A stretch of 64,000 bases of DNA, taken from an uncultured Ferrovum sp. GTDB lineage: Bacteria > Pseudomonadota > Gammaproteobacteria > Burkholderiales > Ferrovaceae. A program made the position numbers and the translations under genes. Numbering within the stretch: the first letter of the stretch is position 1; each line of letters opens with the position of its first letter. The stretch lies in contig CAIVHB010000059.1 in the NCBI GenBank assembly GCA_903905585.1, positions 1-64,000 on the forward strand, read 5' to 3'. Below the pieces are notes generated by a model. It was given only the letters and a program-made list of their open reading frames with translations. It did not search any database and was not told where the DNA came from. Positions 9,042 to 18,027 of the stretch are shown here, one piece after another.

Positions 9042-9444
9042 GAACTTTGGTGCTCCTAATTGAAGGCGTTTAACCGTATGAGTTTAACACTCGAAGGGAA
9101 ATATCCTGAGTACTCAAATTGAATGTACACCAGACATCACGCAACGCAACAATAAAGCGATCCTTATCTGGCATGCCATTTGCTTTGTAATCCATGAATG
9201 TTGCATTGAATGATTGCAAAGGCAAACTTAATTTATTTAATCGATTCATGAATACCCAGACATGTTCAGTCTCTTGTTGGTTCTTTTATGCGTGCAGCAG
9301 GTTCTGACTTTTCCAACTTAGTGCGCGAATGATATTTGGGCTTCATTTTGGGGCGTGCCATCCAATGAAACTTTTTGCCCTATTTTTTAGCTTCACTTTT
9401 TTCCACCTACCCTACTTAGAAACACTCAAAACCGGGAGACTTTA
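9042..9444 (+). other. intergenic region and about 250-nt leader before the importer operon
   Basis: This 403-bp gap holds the divergent starts of the b561-YceI gene and the importer operon, the sigma-54 promoter at 9169-9184 and a long untranslated leader. Within the leader, CATGAAT at 9193-9199 is inverted at 9244-9250. An inner inverted repeat TTGCA/TGCAA (9201-9219) lies between its arms. The last 60 bases are pyrimidine-rich. GGGAGA at 9434-9439 is a good ribosome site for the ATG at 9445. I see no ORF in it. Confidence 0.6.
9169..9184 (+). promoter_or_regulatory. sigma-54 (-24/-12) promoter of the cyanate/nitrate importer operon
   Basis: TGGCATGCCATTTGCT, preceded by C, matches the consensus YTGGCACG-N4-TTGCW at all fixed positions but one (C to T in the first half). 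GG at 9170-9171 and GC at 9182-9183 are separated by exactly 10 bases, as the holoenzyme requires. It points toward the importer genes, with transcription expected from about 9195. I see no convincing NtrC site in the 125 bases upstream. Confidence 0.75.
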
Positions 9445-10821
9445 ATGAACTCGTTTCGACCATTTGATCCTAACCGCCCCCTTTTTTCTCATGGATGCAG
9501 TTGTGGCGAACACACATCAGAAGAGGATCATCGAGCTGCCTTATCAAATAAGATTGACGCAGAAAAATTAAGCGCTGATTTTTTAGAAGCCAGTTTAGTC
9601 AAGGCTTTGTTCCCTCAGGAAAATCGTCGCCGTGCATTCCTTAAAGCGGTCGGTGCGGCAGGAGCAATGAGTGCCCTCGCAGGGTTTCTTCCTATTGACA
9701 GCCTGCAAGCCATGGCACAAGAAGGGGGCCCCATAGAGAAGCCTGATCTCAAAATTGGCTTTATTGGGATTACTTGCGCCACACCTTTAATCATGGCGGA
9801 TCCATTGGGCCTCTATAAGCAACAAGGACTGAATGTCACTCTAAACAAAACCGCTGGCTGGGCTTTGATACGCGACAAGATGATCAACAAGGAGCATGAC
9901 GCTTCACATTTTTTATCACCGATGCCGCTTGCCATGTCGATGGGGCTAGGATCTGAGCCCAACCCCATGCGTGTTGCTGCGATTCAAAATGTAAATGGTC
10001 AGGCAATCACACTTGCGCTGAAACATAAAGACAATCGCGACCCCAAAAACTGGAAGGGCATGAAATTTGCTGTACCGTTTGATTACTCAATGCACAACTT
10101 TTTACTGCGTTATTACGTCGCGCAAGCAGGTCTAGACCCAGACAAAGACATTCAGATTCGAGTTACTCCCCCGCCCGAAATGGTGGCCAATTTGCGAGCA
10201 GGGAATATTGATGGATTCTTGGGCCCCGATCCGTTTAATCAGCGCGCAGTGTTTGATGAGGTTGGATTCATTCATATTCTTACCCGAGATATTTGGGATG
10301 GTCACCCTTGCTGTGCCTTTGGTACTTCTGAAGAATTTATTAAAAAGAATCCAAATACGTTTGCAGCGTTATATCGAGCCTTATTAAACGCAACAGCCAT
10401 GGCAAGGGATCCTGCCAATCGCCCGATGATTGCTAAAGCGATCTGCGCACCGAACTATCTGAACCAACCTGAAACGGTAGTCATGCAAGTATTAACGGGC
10501 AAGTTTGCCGACGGCTTGGGCAATGTAAGGAATGTTCCGGATCGCATCGACTTCAACCCGATTCCGTGGTACTCCATGGCCACATGGATGCTGACCCAAA
10601 TGCAACGTTGGGGTTACATCAAAGGAGATGTGAATTACAAAGACATTTCTGAAAAAGTGTTCTTGCTCACCGATGCCAAGAAATACATGGGTGAAACAGG
10701 GCTCACGTTTGCCGATGAAGATAAATCTGGGCATAAAAAATTCAAGATCATGGGTAAGGAATTTGATGCCTCACAACCGGGTGCGTACCTTAAGTCTTTC
10801 CCAACATTTTCAAAAGGGTAA
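9445..10821 (+). CDS. NrtA/CmpA/CynA-family ABC substrate-binding protein
   Basis: Periplasmic binding protein that would present nitrate, nitrite or cyanate to the permease encoded next. The 458 residues begin with an unusual 60-residue leader holding a Cys-rich HGCSCGEH motif (16-23). A twin-arginine signal follows (NRRRAFLKAVGAAGAMSALAG, RR at 61-63), then a type II periplasmic binding fold with the family segments KIGFIGITCATPLIMADPLG, FLSPMPLAMSMG and PPPEMVANLRAGNIDGFLGP. Cyanase at the end of the same operon makes cyanate a likely substrate, though nitrate/nitrite binding proteins are very similar. Start supported by GGGAGA. Promoter: sigma-54 site at 9169. Confidence 0.9.
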   Translation: MNSFRPFDPNRPLFSHGCSCGEHTSEEDHRAALSNKIDAEKLSADFLEASLVKALFPQENRRRAFLKAVGAAGAMSALAGFLPIDSLQAMAQEGGPIEKPDLKIGFIGITCATPLIMADPLGLYKQQGLNVTLNKTAGWALIRDKMINKEHDASHFLSPMPLAMSMGLGSEPNPMRVAAIQNVNGQAITLALKHKDNRDPKNWKGMKFAVPFDYSMHNFLLRYYVAQAGLDPDKDIQIRVTPPPEMVANLRAGNIDGFLGPDPFNQRAVFDEVGFIHILTRDIWDGHPCCAFGTSEEFIKKNPNTFAALYRALLNATAMARDPANRPMIAKAICAPNYLNQPETVVMQVLTGKFADGLGNVRNVPDRIDFNPIPWYSMATWMLTQMQRWGYIKGDVNYKDISEKVFLLTDAKKYMGETGLTFADEDKSGHKKFKIMGKEFDASQPGAYLKSFPTFSKG

Positions 10822-10835
10822 TTAAAAAATCCGTC

Positions 10836-11696
10836 ATGAAAAAAGCATCCTTACGACTTAAAGCTACAGTCCTATCCCTTTTGGTACTGTTCTTTTTACT
10901 TTTGATTTGGCAAATTGAGACCCTACCGAAGTCTGCGCCCAAACCGGTTGGTGCGGCCACCTCTAGTGAATATGCAGACTTGATGAGTGCAGGTGGTGGA
11001 GAGAGTACTCAAAAGAGTGGTTTCCCTACTCCTACACAGCTTGGCCAAACGATCTACAAGCAATTATCTAATCCCCTCTATGACAATGGCCCCAACGATA
11101 AGGGGATTGGGATACAGCTTGCCTATTCGCTTGCAAGGGTGGGCTTAGGTTTCTTATTGGCAACCTTAGTCGCCGTCCCATTTGGTTTTTTGATTGGGAT
11201 GTCTCCCTTGGCCTATCAGACTTTCAACCCTTTTATTCAAATTCTCAAACCCATCTCTCCCCTCGCATGGATGCCGATTGCGCTTTACACCATTAAAGAT
11301 TCCTCTATCTCGGGCATCTTTGTCATTTTTATTTGCTCTCTATGGCCGATGTTGCTCAATACCGCTTTTGGAGTTGCCAATGTGCGTAAGGAATTACTGA
11401 ACGTTGCCAAAACACTTGAGGTTTCTCCTCTTCGTAAAGCTTTTCTGGTGATTCTGCCTGCAGCAGCGCCTACCATATTGACTGGCATGCGGATTTCAAT
11501 GGGAATTGCTTGGCTCGTCATCGTGGCAGCTGAAATGTTGGTAGGCGGGACAGGGGTGGGCTATTTCTTATGGAATGAGTGGAACAACCTCTCTCTCTCA
11601 AGCGTGATCTTTGCAATTCTTTTAATTGGCGTGGTGGGTATGTTGCTGGATACCTTAATTGGACGCATCCAGAAGGCGGTGTCTTATGCAGACTGA
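10836..11696 (+). CDS. NrtB/CynB-type ABC permease
   Basis: Inner-membrane permease of 286 residues for the nitrate/cyanate family importer. There is an N-terminal anchor helix (about 8-26) and a periplasmic stretch, then five or six helices holding the BPD_transp_1 fold. The EAA-type cytoplasmic loop is [20 protein letters not shown], which contacts the ATPase. The segment [20 protein letters not shown] is characteristic of the NrtB/SsuC group. It starts 14 bases after the binding protein, and its 3' end overlaps the ATPase gene by 11 bases, so the three are translationally linked. Confidence 0.92.
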   Translation: MKKASLRLKATVLSLLVLFFLLLIWQIETLPKSAPKPVGAATSSEYADLMSAGGGESTQKSGFPTPTQLGQTIYKQLSNPLYDNGPNDKGIGIQLAYSLARVGLGFLLATLVAVPFGFLIGMSPLAYQTFNPFIQILKPISPLAWMPIALYTIKDSSISGIFVIFICSLWPMLLNTAFGVANVRKELLNVAKTLEVSPLRKAFLVILPAAAPTILTGMRISMGIAWLVIVAAEMLVGGTGVGYFLWNEWNNLSLSSVIFAILLIGVVGMLLDTLIGRIQKAVSYAD

Positions 11697-12552
11697 AAAA
11701 GCTTTTCTCAAAGTTCAAAACCTTGGTAAATCTTATAAATCTGATGGCCCCCCAGTATTCGCCGGAATTGACTTTGAAATACATCGTGGGGAGTTTGTTT
11801 GCATCATTGGCCATTCTGGATGTGGCAAAACCACCATCCTTAACGTGCTTGCCGGATTAGAAGAGGCCACGGAAGGCGTCGCAGTGATGTTAGACAAGCA
11901 CATTTCAGGCCCAAGTCTTGATCGAGGCGTAGTCTTTCAAGGTCACGCTTTGATGCCTTGGATGACGGTTTTAAATAATGTGTGTTTTGCAGTCAAGTCG
12001 AAGTACCCCGATTGGCCTAAGGCGAAGATCGCAGAGCACGCTCAGAAATATCTCTCTATGGTTGGGCTAGTGAACGCCGAAAACAAAAAACCCTCAGAAC
12101 TCTCTGGCGGAATGAAACAGCGCGTTGGAATTGCACGTGCCTTTGCAATTGAGCCCAAAATGCTCTTACTCGATGAACCCTTTGGCGCTCTGGATGCGCT
12201 CACTCGCGGAGTCATTCAAGATGAACTTTTAAAAATTTGTAGTGAAACCCATCAAACCGTTTTCATGATTACGCATGATGTAGATGAAGCGATTCTTCTC
12301 TCAGACAAAATCATGTTGATGAGTAACGGGCCCAATGCGCGTATTGCTGAAATCGTAGTCAATACTTTGCCCAAGAACAGACAAAGAGCCACGATGCATC
12401 ACGATCCCCTTTACTATCCCATGCGGAATCATTTGGTGGATTTCTTGGTCAATCGATCTAAAGACCTTCAAGCCAAATCAGCCAGCGGCGTATTGGATGG
12501 CCACAAGCCTGTCATTGTTCGCCCTGGTATCGATACCCCTCTTTCTCAATAA
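11686..12552 (+). CDS. NrtD/CynD-type ABC ATPase
   Basis: Cytoplasmic ATPase of the importer, 288 residues from the ATG at 11686. This start has AAGGCGG about 10 bases upstream and overlaps the permease stop by 11 bases. A TTG at 11659 is a weaker alternative. Visible motifs are Walker [10 protein letters not shown] (42-50), Q-loop [11 protein letters not shown], signature LSGGMKQR, Walker [13 protein letters not shown] and switch His in MITHDVDEA. The C-terminal 45 residues extend beyond the ATPase core and show no NrtC-like binding domain, so this is the short NrtD form. Confidence 0.93.
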   Translation: MQTEKAFLKVQNLGKSYKSDGPPVFAGIDFEIHRGEFVCIIGHSGCGKTTILNVLAGLEEATEGVAVMLDKHISGPSLDRGVVFQGHALMPWMTVLNNVCFAVKSKYPDWPKAKIAEHAQKYLSMVGLVNAENKKPSELSGGMKQRVGIARAFAIEPKMLLLDEPFGALDALTRGVIQDELLKICSETHQTVFMITHDVDEAILLSDKIMLMSNGPNARIAEIVVNTLPKNRQRATMHHDPLYYPMRNHLVDFLVNRSKDLQAKSASGVLDGHKPVIVRPGIDTPLSQ

Positions 12553-12579
12553 ATCAATGCTTCATAGCGGAGTTGAAAT

Positions 12580-13023
12580 ATGAACAGACAAATCGTTACA
12601 CACAAAATCATCCAAGCTAAAGTCAAAAAAGGGATGAAGTGGGCAGAGATAGCCAAAGATATTGGTGAATCAAAAGAATGGGTCACTGCAGCCTGCTTAG
12701 GACAGATGACCTTCACCAAAGCGCAAGCTGAAATAGCAGGAAAGATTTTTGATCTGACCGATGAAGAAATGGCTTGGCTTCAGATTGTTCCCTACAAAGG
12801 GTCATTACCTTCCGCTGTTCCCACCGATCCACTCATTTACCGTTGGTATGAAATTGTGAATGTGTATGGCACCACCATTAAAGAACTCATACATGAAGAG
12901 TTTGGTGATGGCATCATGAGTGCAATTGATTTCTCGATGGATATCCAGCGTGAACCCGATCCCAAAGGGGATCGAGTGCATGTCGTTCTATCAGGTAAGT
13001 TTTTGCCTTACAAAACCTACTAA
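12580..13023 (+). CDS. cynS: cyanate hydratase (cyanase)
   Basis: Cytosolic decamer that converts cyanate and bicarbonate to ammonium and carbon dioxide, allowing cyanate detoxification and use as nitrogen source. The 147-residue length is close to the E. coli enzyme (156). An N-terminal helical domain precedes the catalytic C-terminal domain with [20 protein letters not shown] and [11 protein letters not shown]. The active-site triad is intact as Arg88, Glu91 and Ser114, aligned with E. coli Arg96, Glu99 and Ser122. It is the last gene of the sigma-54-preceded importer operon, 27 bases after the ATPase. Its TAA overlaps the stop of the convergent gene. No carbonic anhydrase (cynT) is beside it. 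Confidence 0.97.
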   Translation: MNRQIVTHKIIQAKVKKGMKWAEIAKDIGESKEWVTAACLGQMTFTKAQAEIAGKIFDLTDEEMAWLQIVPYKGSLPSAVPTDPLIYRWYEIVNVYGTTIKELIHEEFGDGIMSAIDFSMDIQREPDPKGDRVHVVLSGKFLPYKTY

Positions 13024-13487
13024 AATCCGAAGCTACTCAAGTCTGGATGGTCGTCAGGGCGACGGCCTAGTGGCCAAAAAAACTGGCGGTCAGATTCTTT
13101 GATGGGGAGATCGTTGATGCTGGCGAATCTCCTCATCATGAAACCGTTTTCATTGAATTCCCAGTTTTCATTACCAAAGCTGCGTGTCCAATTACCTGAA
13201 TCATCATGGCACTCGTAAGCAAAACGCACCGCAATGCGATGTTCCGTGAAGGCCCACAATTGTTTGATTAACCGGTATTCCAATTCCTTGGCCCACTTAC
13301 GCTTAAGAAATTCCTTCACTTGCTCGCGCCCTTTAGGAAACTCGGCGCGATTTCTCCAAAGCGTATCTTCGGTGTACACCAGTGATACCTTCTCAGGGTC
13401 ACGCGTATTCCAAGCATCTTCCGCCATTCGAATCTTTTGAATGGCCGTTTCTTTGGTAAAGGGGGGCAGCGGTGGTTTTTGTTCCAT
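13020..13487 (-). CDS. SnoaL-like / DUF1348 nuclear transport factor 2-fold protein
   Basis: A 155-residue protein of the DUF1348 group within the NTF2 cone-fold superfamily. Members are small cytosolic proteins of unproven activity. I recognise [33 protein letters not shown], the long segment around [19 protein letters not shown] and the C-terminal [13 protein letters not shown], all typical of the family. The start is the ATG at 13487, giving the usual length. The frame stays open upstream for 64 more codons, but that stretch is Cys-rich and unlike the family. Stop codons of this gene and cynS overlap by three bases. The context gives no clear function. Confidence 0.85.
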   Translation of the reverse strand: MEQKPPLPPFTKETAIQKIRMAEDAWNTRDPEKVSLVYTEDTLWRNRAEFPKGREQVKEFLKRKWAKELEYRLIKQLWAFTEHRIAVRFAYECHDDSGNWTRSFGNENWEFNENGFMMRRFASINDLPIKESDRQFFWPLGRRPDDHPDLSSFGF

Positions 13488-13857
13488 ATTGTTCTCAAAA
13501 ATTAAAGTTTGATTCACATCCCAGATGACCTTTTTCTGTGGCTCGGTACATGGGCACTCATAACACAACGATATCAGCAGACATTGCAGCGGCTTTGAGC
13601 TGTGAATCCTGCGTTGCAATGGGCAGGCATTCCACGCACGCAGGCCGTTTTGAGGACATTTGAAAGTTCTTGCTGCCACAAAGCAGGAACTATTGCTTTA
13701 TCTTTTTGAAGTCGGATCGCTATAGCCTGTTGCTTGCGCTAGCGCCTAATTTACTCATTCGCTGCAGAGCATCAAAGACAAGCCATATATTGGCATAAAC
13801 TGCACATCACCTCAAATGCGATGGAACAAAGTCGTTTTGTCACAAAAAACGAAGCGA
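13488..13857. other. 370-bp gap between the DUF1348 gene and ybiB
   Basis: No gene is supported here. On the minus strand, short coding-looking fragments appear, broken by stops (for example one ending in GASASNRL near 13730 and one reading [15 protein letters not shown] near 13580). I cannot assign them to a family. The region may hold the promoter of the DUF1348 gene or the remains of a decayed gene. No sigma-54 site with correct spacing and no clear hairpin terminator are seen. Confidence 0.4.
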
Positions 13858-14757
13858 TTAAAGAAGTTGGGAAATTTGAATGGCTTGGCGAGAAAGTGAC
13901 TGCGGACAAGGTATTCTGCCTGCCAGAATGTCTGCAGTGGTGTGCGCGGTAGAAATGGCATCCATCCCTTCAAACGGGTTGGCCTCTGCAAATCGTTCTT
14001 CGGCGCTCGTGTGCTCGCTTTGATCGGCACATAAAAACCGCATCTCCGGTAGTCTTTGCAATGCAGCGGTGGGCTCGCCTTCGTTACCCCTCATGAGTAT
14101 GGCGTTGACGCCTCTGGCTTGAAAATAACTTTTCAGCTTTTCAGAATAGTCAGGATGGGTGTAATTAGAAATACACCATGCTGTATTACCCACTGGATTA
14201 AGAAGCTTAGCAAGCACATGCCCTGAATTTCTCAAACCCAGTTGATGACGCACATCTAAGAGTTGTTGTAGTTGTGGAGAAATGATTGTTGTTGGGCAAA
14301 AAATAGGTAACTGCCTTTTAAGGCTGCGTGCAAGGTCTGAGGGAGCCTCCAGAATCGGCCATGAGAGTGACTCAAAAATGGCATGGCTCGTGATCCTACT
14401 CGGGTCTATTTGAATGCCTTGAACGATTACCGTCCATCCCTGTTGTGCTAACAAGCCTGCCAGCAAAGGGGTCAAATTTGCCTGCTTTCGAGCGCCGTTA
14501 TAACTAGGCAAAATGATCGTTGGGCGTTTCCCTGTATCCAATTGAGTGATATGGGGTTCCAGCGCATCCATAAAACCCATCAGTTCAGACACCGACTCGC
14601 CTTTGAATCGCATGGCAAGGCAAAACGCTCCTAGCTCAAGATCGCTCACATCCCCATTGAGAATATACGAGAAGAGAACTTTGGCTTGGTCACGATCTAG
14701 GTCACCGGCACCTTTGGTACCACGACCTATCACTTTCAGAAAAGCGCTGGTACGCAT
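13858..14757 (-). CDS. ybiB: YbiB-like TrpD-fold DNA-binding protein
   Basis: A 299-residue protein related to anthranilate phosphoribosyltransferase (TrpD). Members of the YbiB branch lack the biosynthetic role, and E. coli YbiB is known as a nucleic-acid-binding protein. The helical N-terminal domain shows LFSYILNGDVSDLELGAFCL and AMRFKGESVSELMGFMDAL. The larger domain has PTIILPSYNGARKQANLTPL. The glycine-rich phosphoribosyl-diphosphate loop of TrpD is not seen. It follows nasA by only 6 bases, making it the last gene of the nitrate-assimilation operon. No trp genes are near, which argues against a tryptophan role. Confidence 0.87.
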   Translation of the reverse strand: MRTSAFLKVIGRGTKGAGDLDRDQAKVLFSYILNGDVSDLELGAFCLAMRFKGESVSELMGFMDALEPHITQLDTGKRPTIILPSYNGARKQANLTPLLAGLLAQQGWTVIVQGIQIDPSRITSHAIFESLSWPILEAPSDLARSLKRQLPIFCPTTIISPQLQQLLDVRHQLGLRNSGHVLAKLLNPVGNTAWCISNYTHPDYSEKLKSYFQARGVNAILMRGNEGEPTAALQRLPEMRFLCADQSEHTSAEERFAEANPFEGMDAISTAHTTADILAGRIPCPQSLSRQAIQISQLL

Positions 14758-14763
14758 CAGGAA

Positions 14764-17640
14764 TTAAGCAAGCGCCAAAGACTTCAAATAAAGCGTGATC
14801 AGTTGCTTGACCTCTGGTTTGCAGGAACCACAATTTGTACCACATAGCGTTTCGTTTTGAAGAAAGGTCATGGCCTCATCCGTATTACTCGTAGTCTGCA
14901 TTTTAGAAAGGCATTGTTGTATTGTGTCTTCAGAAACATTAAAGCAATTACAGATCGCGCGGCTCTTCTTTTTTAAAGCTATCGGAGACTCACTCACTGG
15001 CAACAATAATGACTGCCCCAAACTTTTTACATCGATCCCTTGCTCTAAAAACGCTCTCAACCAAGCCGTGCTTGCAAGGCTATCTTCTGACCCTGTTAGC
15101 AATGCAGACATCACCTTGTCTTCAGCGCGGACAAACCGTGTAATTCCTTTTTTAGAATCTCGATAGCGCAAAACATTTGATGAAGACTGCTCATCTAATT
15201 GAAACTTTTCCATGAGTTGCTGCAGTGCTGTGGCCCCGTTACTTGAAACGTCCTCCTGAGGATCAGCATGATGGGCAGCTTTAAATGAAACCCCAATCAT
15301 TTCGCTATCTTGTTCACGGCCAAACAACACACAGTGCGCAGAATCAAAACTCTTCAATGCACTGCGTAAACTGGCCTGAACAGCAAAGGCTTCAGACTTA
15401 GAAAACAAACCAAATGCAACCGCCCTCCAAGGAAGATGTACTGCTTGTATTTTCACTGCTGCATGTTTAAGTTCAGGCTGCGCCGAATCTGGATCAGTGA
15501 TATTACAAGTGAGGCTATTCACTCCCCTACCTGGATTTTCTTGTCCGCTTCCAGAAATAAACTCTGACCCCCAATGCATTGCTATAAAAGCTTGTGACGT
15601 GCCTATGCTATTCGAAATTTTAACAGGAAAAATTTCACTGCCTCTGTGGTTACTCACTTGAACAAGATCACCATTCTTGAGATTCATTCTGCCCGAATCT
15701 TTGGGAGAAATCTCGATACAGGGCTCAGGCTCATGTCCGAACAAAGTGCCAATCGTTCCTGTTCTACTCATGCCATGCCACTGATCTCTGAGCCGACCGG
15801 TATTTAAAGCAAAGGGATAGCGTGCATTCACCGCTTCAGCGGTTGCTCTATATTCCGCAGCAACAAAACGTGCTTTTGTATCTTTGGTGGGAAATATACC
15901 GTCTTCGTATAAACGTTTTTTTCCGCTGAGATGGCCACTTGGCATAGGCCATTGCTGCGGCCCCTGTGTTTCTAAAATCTTATAAGTGAGCGCGGTAATA
16001 TCTAGATCACGGCCTTGGGTACTGGCACGATGCTCATTAAAAATATCTTCAGAAGTGTGATAAGGAAATAAAGTGGTGGTCCCTTCTTTTTTATTATTGG
16101 GCAACAAAGCCTCGAGGGCTCGACCTATTTCAAGCGCAATTTGCCAATCATGTTTAGCTGATTTAAAAGGTGCGATCGCAGGATTTACCTTGGAAATCCT
16201 GCGCTCTGAATTCGTCACGGTTCCTACTTTTTCTGCCCAGGTTGTTGCGGGTAGCAACACATCAGCAAATTGGGTAGTGGCGGTATGCGCATAGGCCTCT
16301 TGCACCACCACAAACTCTGCATTTCTCAAGCCTTCATGCACGGTATGCAGATCGGGCATAGACTGAGCAGGATTGGTACATACAATCCAAATCGCTTTGA
16401 GTTTTCCGGATCGTAATGCCTCAAACATCGGAATGGCGCTGAGACCCGGCTGATCAGGCACGGAACGCACACCCCAAAGCTCAGCCACTTCAGTGCGATG
16501 ACTGGGGTTAGCCATGTCTCGATGTGCAGAAAGTAAATTGGATAATCCCCCTACTTCCCGGCCACCCATTGCATTAGGTTGACCCGTAAGCGAAAAAGGT
16601 CCGGCCCCTGGTTTGCCAATTTGTGCCGTGGCCAAGTGCAGATTGATTAAAGCCGCATTCTTAGCTGTGCCAGAAGAAGATTGATTCAGTCCTTGGCAAT
16701 ATAAAGATAAGGTTGCAGGCGAACACGCAAACCATTCAGCTGCTTGGTATAAGTCTTTTTCGTCTATCCCACAAATACCACTCACTGATTTTGGGGTGAA
16801 GTCTCTGACTAAATCTTTGAGCGCTTCAAAACCAGAGGTGTATTGCGTGATGTAGTGTTCATTTATCCATTTTTCCCACAGCATGATATGCAGCATGCCA
16901 TGATAAAGAGCGATATCGGTTCCCGGTTGAATTTGCAAAAAAAGATCTGCATCTTTAGCGGTATCCGTTTTTCGAGGATCAACCACGATGACTTTTATAT
17001 CCGGGTTCGCCTTACGCGCGTCTTCTAGTCGGCGATATAAAATAGGATGAGCAAAGGCAGTGTTTGAACCGCTGATGAAAAGGGTACTGGCGTGATCAAG
17101 GTCTTCATAAGAGCACGGGGGTGCATCTGATCCCAAGGTTTGCTTGTAACCCGCTACTGCGCTCGACATGCAAAGACGAGAATTGGTATCGATATTGTTC
17201 GAACCAATTAATCCTTTCATCAGCTTATTAAAGATGTAGTAATCCTCAGTCAGGATTTGGCCCGATACATAAATCGCTACTGAGTCAGGACCATGTTGTT
17301 GAATCGTTTCGGCAAACTTTGCAGCAACGGTCTGGATCGCTTCGGTCCATGTAATAGCATTGGGCACATCCCCACGTGAAGGGCGAATAGCAGGAGCACC
17401 CAGACGCGCTTGTTCCTGCAATGCTGAACTTGCAGTGAGATGCAAGGTAGACCCTTTGCTGCATAGCCTTCCGAAATTTGCCGGATGATCTGGGTCACCG
17501 CGAACACCAGTAACGACAGCTAGGCCACTCATATTCTCAGAGGTGTCATTCTGAGTAGTCTCTATGATTACCCCGCAGCCTACCCCGCAATAGCAGCAAG
17601 TGCTTTTGGTATGGTGAATGATAGGACTTTGATCAGACAA
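14764..17640 (-). CDS. nasA: assimilatory nitrate reductase, catalytic subunit
   Basis: Cytosolic reduction of nitrate to nitrite for nitrogen assimilation. The 958-residue protein starts with a [4Fe-4S] site (CCYCGVGC at 15-22, last ligand in RLCSKG), followed by the Mo-bis-MGD domains of the DMSO-reductase superfamily (SRLCMSSAVAGYKQTLGSD, LTGQPNAMGGREVGG, NTGRLRDQWHGMSRTG). The C-terminus carries a BFD-like [2Fe-2S] module (CNCFNVSEDT and CGTNCGSCKPE), as in Klebsiella-type NasA. No NasC-like flavoprotein is encoded beside it, so the electron donor is elsewhere. No twin-arginine signal is seen. It follows nirD after 42 bases in the operon from the 21.88 kb sigma-54 site. Confidence 0.96.
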   Translation of the reverse strand: MSDQSPIIHHTKSTCCYCGVGCGVIIETTQNDTSENMSGLAVVTGVRGDPDHPANFGRLCSKGSTLHLTASSALQEQARLGAPAIRPSRGDVPNAITWTEAIQTVAAKFAETIQQHGPDSVAIYVSGQILTEDYYIFNKLMKGLIGSNNIDTNSRLCMSSAVAGYKQTLGSDAPPCSYEDLDHASTLFISGSNTAFAHPILYRRLEDARKANPDIKVIVVDPRKTDTAKDADLFLQIQPGTDIALYHGMLHIMLWEKWINEHYITQYTSGFEALKDLVRDFTPKSVSGICGIDEKDLYQAAEWFACSPATLSLYCQGLNQSSSGTAKNAALINLHLATAQIGKPGAGPFSLTGQPNAMGGREVGGLSNLLSAHRDMANPSHRTEVAELWGVRSVPDQPGLSAIPMFEALRSGKLKAIWIVCTNPAQSMPDLHTVHEGLRNAEFVVVQEAYAHTATTQFADVLLPATTWAEKVGTVTNSERRISKVNPAIAPFKSAKHDWQIALEIGRALEALLPNNKKEGTTTLFPYHTSEDIFNEHRASTQGRDLDITALTYKILETQGPQQWPMPSGHLSGKKRLYEDGIFPTKDTKARFVAAEYRATAEAVNARYPFALNTGRLRDQWHGMSRTGTIGTLFGHEPEPCIEISPKDSGRMNLKNGDLVQVSNHRGSEIFPVKISNSIGTSQAFIAMHWGSEFISGSGQENPGRGVNSLTCNITDPDSAQPELKHAAVKIQAVHLPWRAVAFGLFSKSEAFAVQASLRSALKSFDSAHCVLFGREQDSEMIGVSFKAAHHADPQEDVSSNGATALQQLMEKFQLDEQSSSNVLRYRDSKKGITRFVRAEDKVMSALLTGSEDSLASTAWLRAFLEQGIDVKSLGQSLLLPVSESPIALKKKSRAICNCFNVSEDTIQQCLSKMQTTSNTDEAMTFLQNETLCGTNCGSCKPEVKQLITLYLKSLALA

Positions 17641-17682
17641 AATAGTGTGCCAAATTTAATTTAGAAAAACACGATCACACGC

Positions 17683-18027
17683 CTAAAACTCACTGAGGCA
17701 ATCACTATTCAACCAAATTAAACTGGCTTCTACTTTTAACTCATACGTTTTCACGCAACCCTCATCCGGCTCTAAGGCACAACCTTTATCCAGATTGATA
17801 TTCCAAGCGTGTAAAGGACAGGTTACGGTTGTTCCATGAACAATCCCTTGAGACAAAGGGCCACCCTTGTGTGGGCAGCGATCTTCTAAGGCAAACACTT
17901 CGTTTTCTGTATTTCTAAAAATTGCAATACGGGTTTCTTTGGCCTGGATCACGCGCGCACCTAAAATAGGAATGTCCTCTATCGCCGCAACCTGAATCCA
18001 TTTTTTCTGTGACGTGAGTTCAGACAC
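17683..18027 (-). CDS. nirD: nitrite reductase small subunit, Rieske type
   Basis: Small subunit of the cytosolic NADH-nitrite reductase. I choose the GTG at 18027 (114 residues). It overlaps the nirB stop as GTGTCTGA, has GAGGTGG just upstream and gives the family start VSELTSQKKWIQVAA. The frame is open to 18069. The ligand pairs CPH and CPLH (DRCPHKGGPLSQG, TCPLHAWNINL) are both present, so this NirD should bind a Rieske [2Fe-2S] cluster, whereas E. coli NirD lacks these residues. It lies between nirB and nasA in the operon. Confidence 0.93.
   Translation of the reverse strand: MSELTSQKKWIQVAAIEDIPILGARVIQAKETRIAIFRNTENEVFALEDRCPHKGGPLSQGIVHGTTVTCPLHAWNINLDKGCALEPDEGCVKTYELKVEASLIWLNSDCLSEF

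Noticed and set aside
9042-9168. NtrC-binding site upstream of the sigma-54 promoter
   Set aside because: Only a half-site-like GGTGC at 9049 is visible; the inverted TGCAC pair with correct spacing is missing.
13488-13679. 64-codon N-terminal extension of the DUF1348 gene
   Set aside because: The extension is Cys-rich and unlike the family; the ATG at 13487 gives the normal length.
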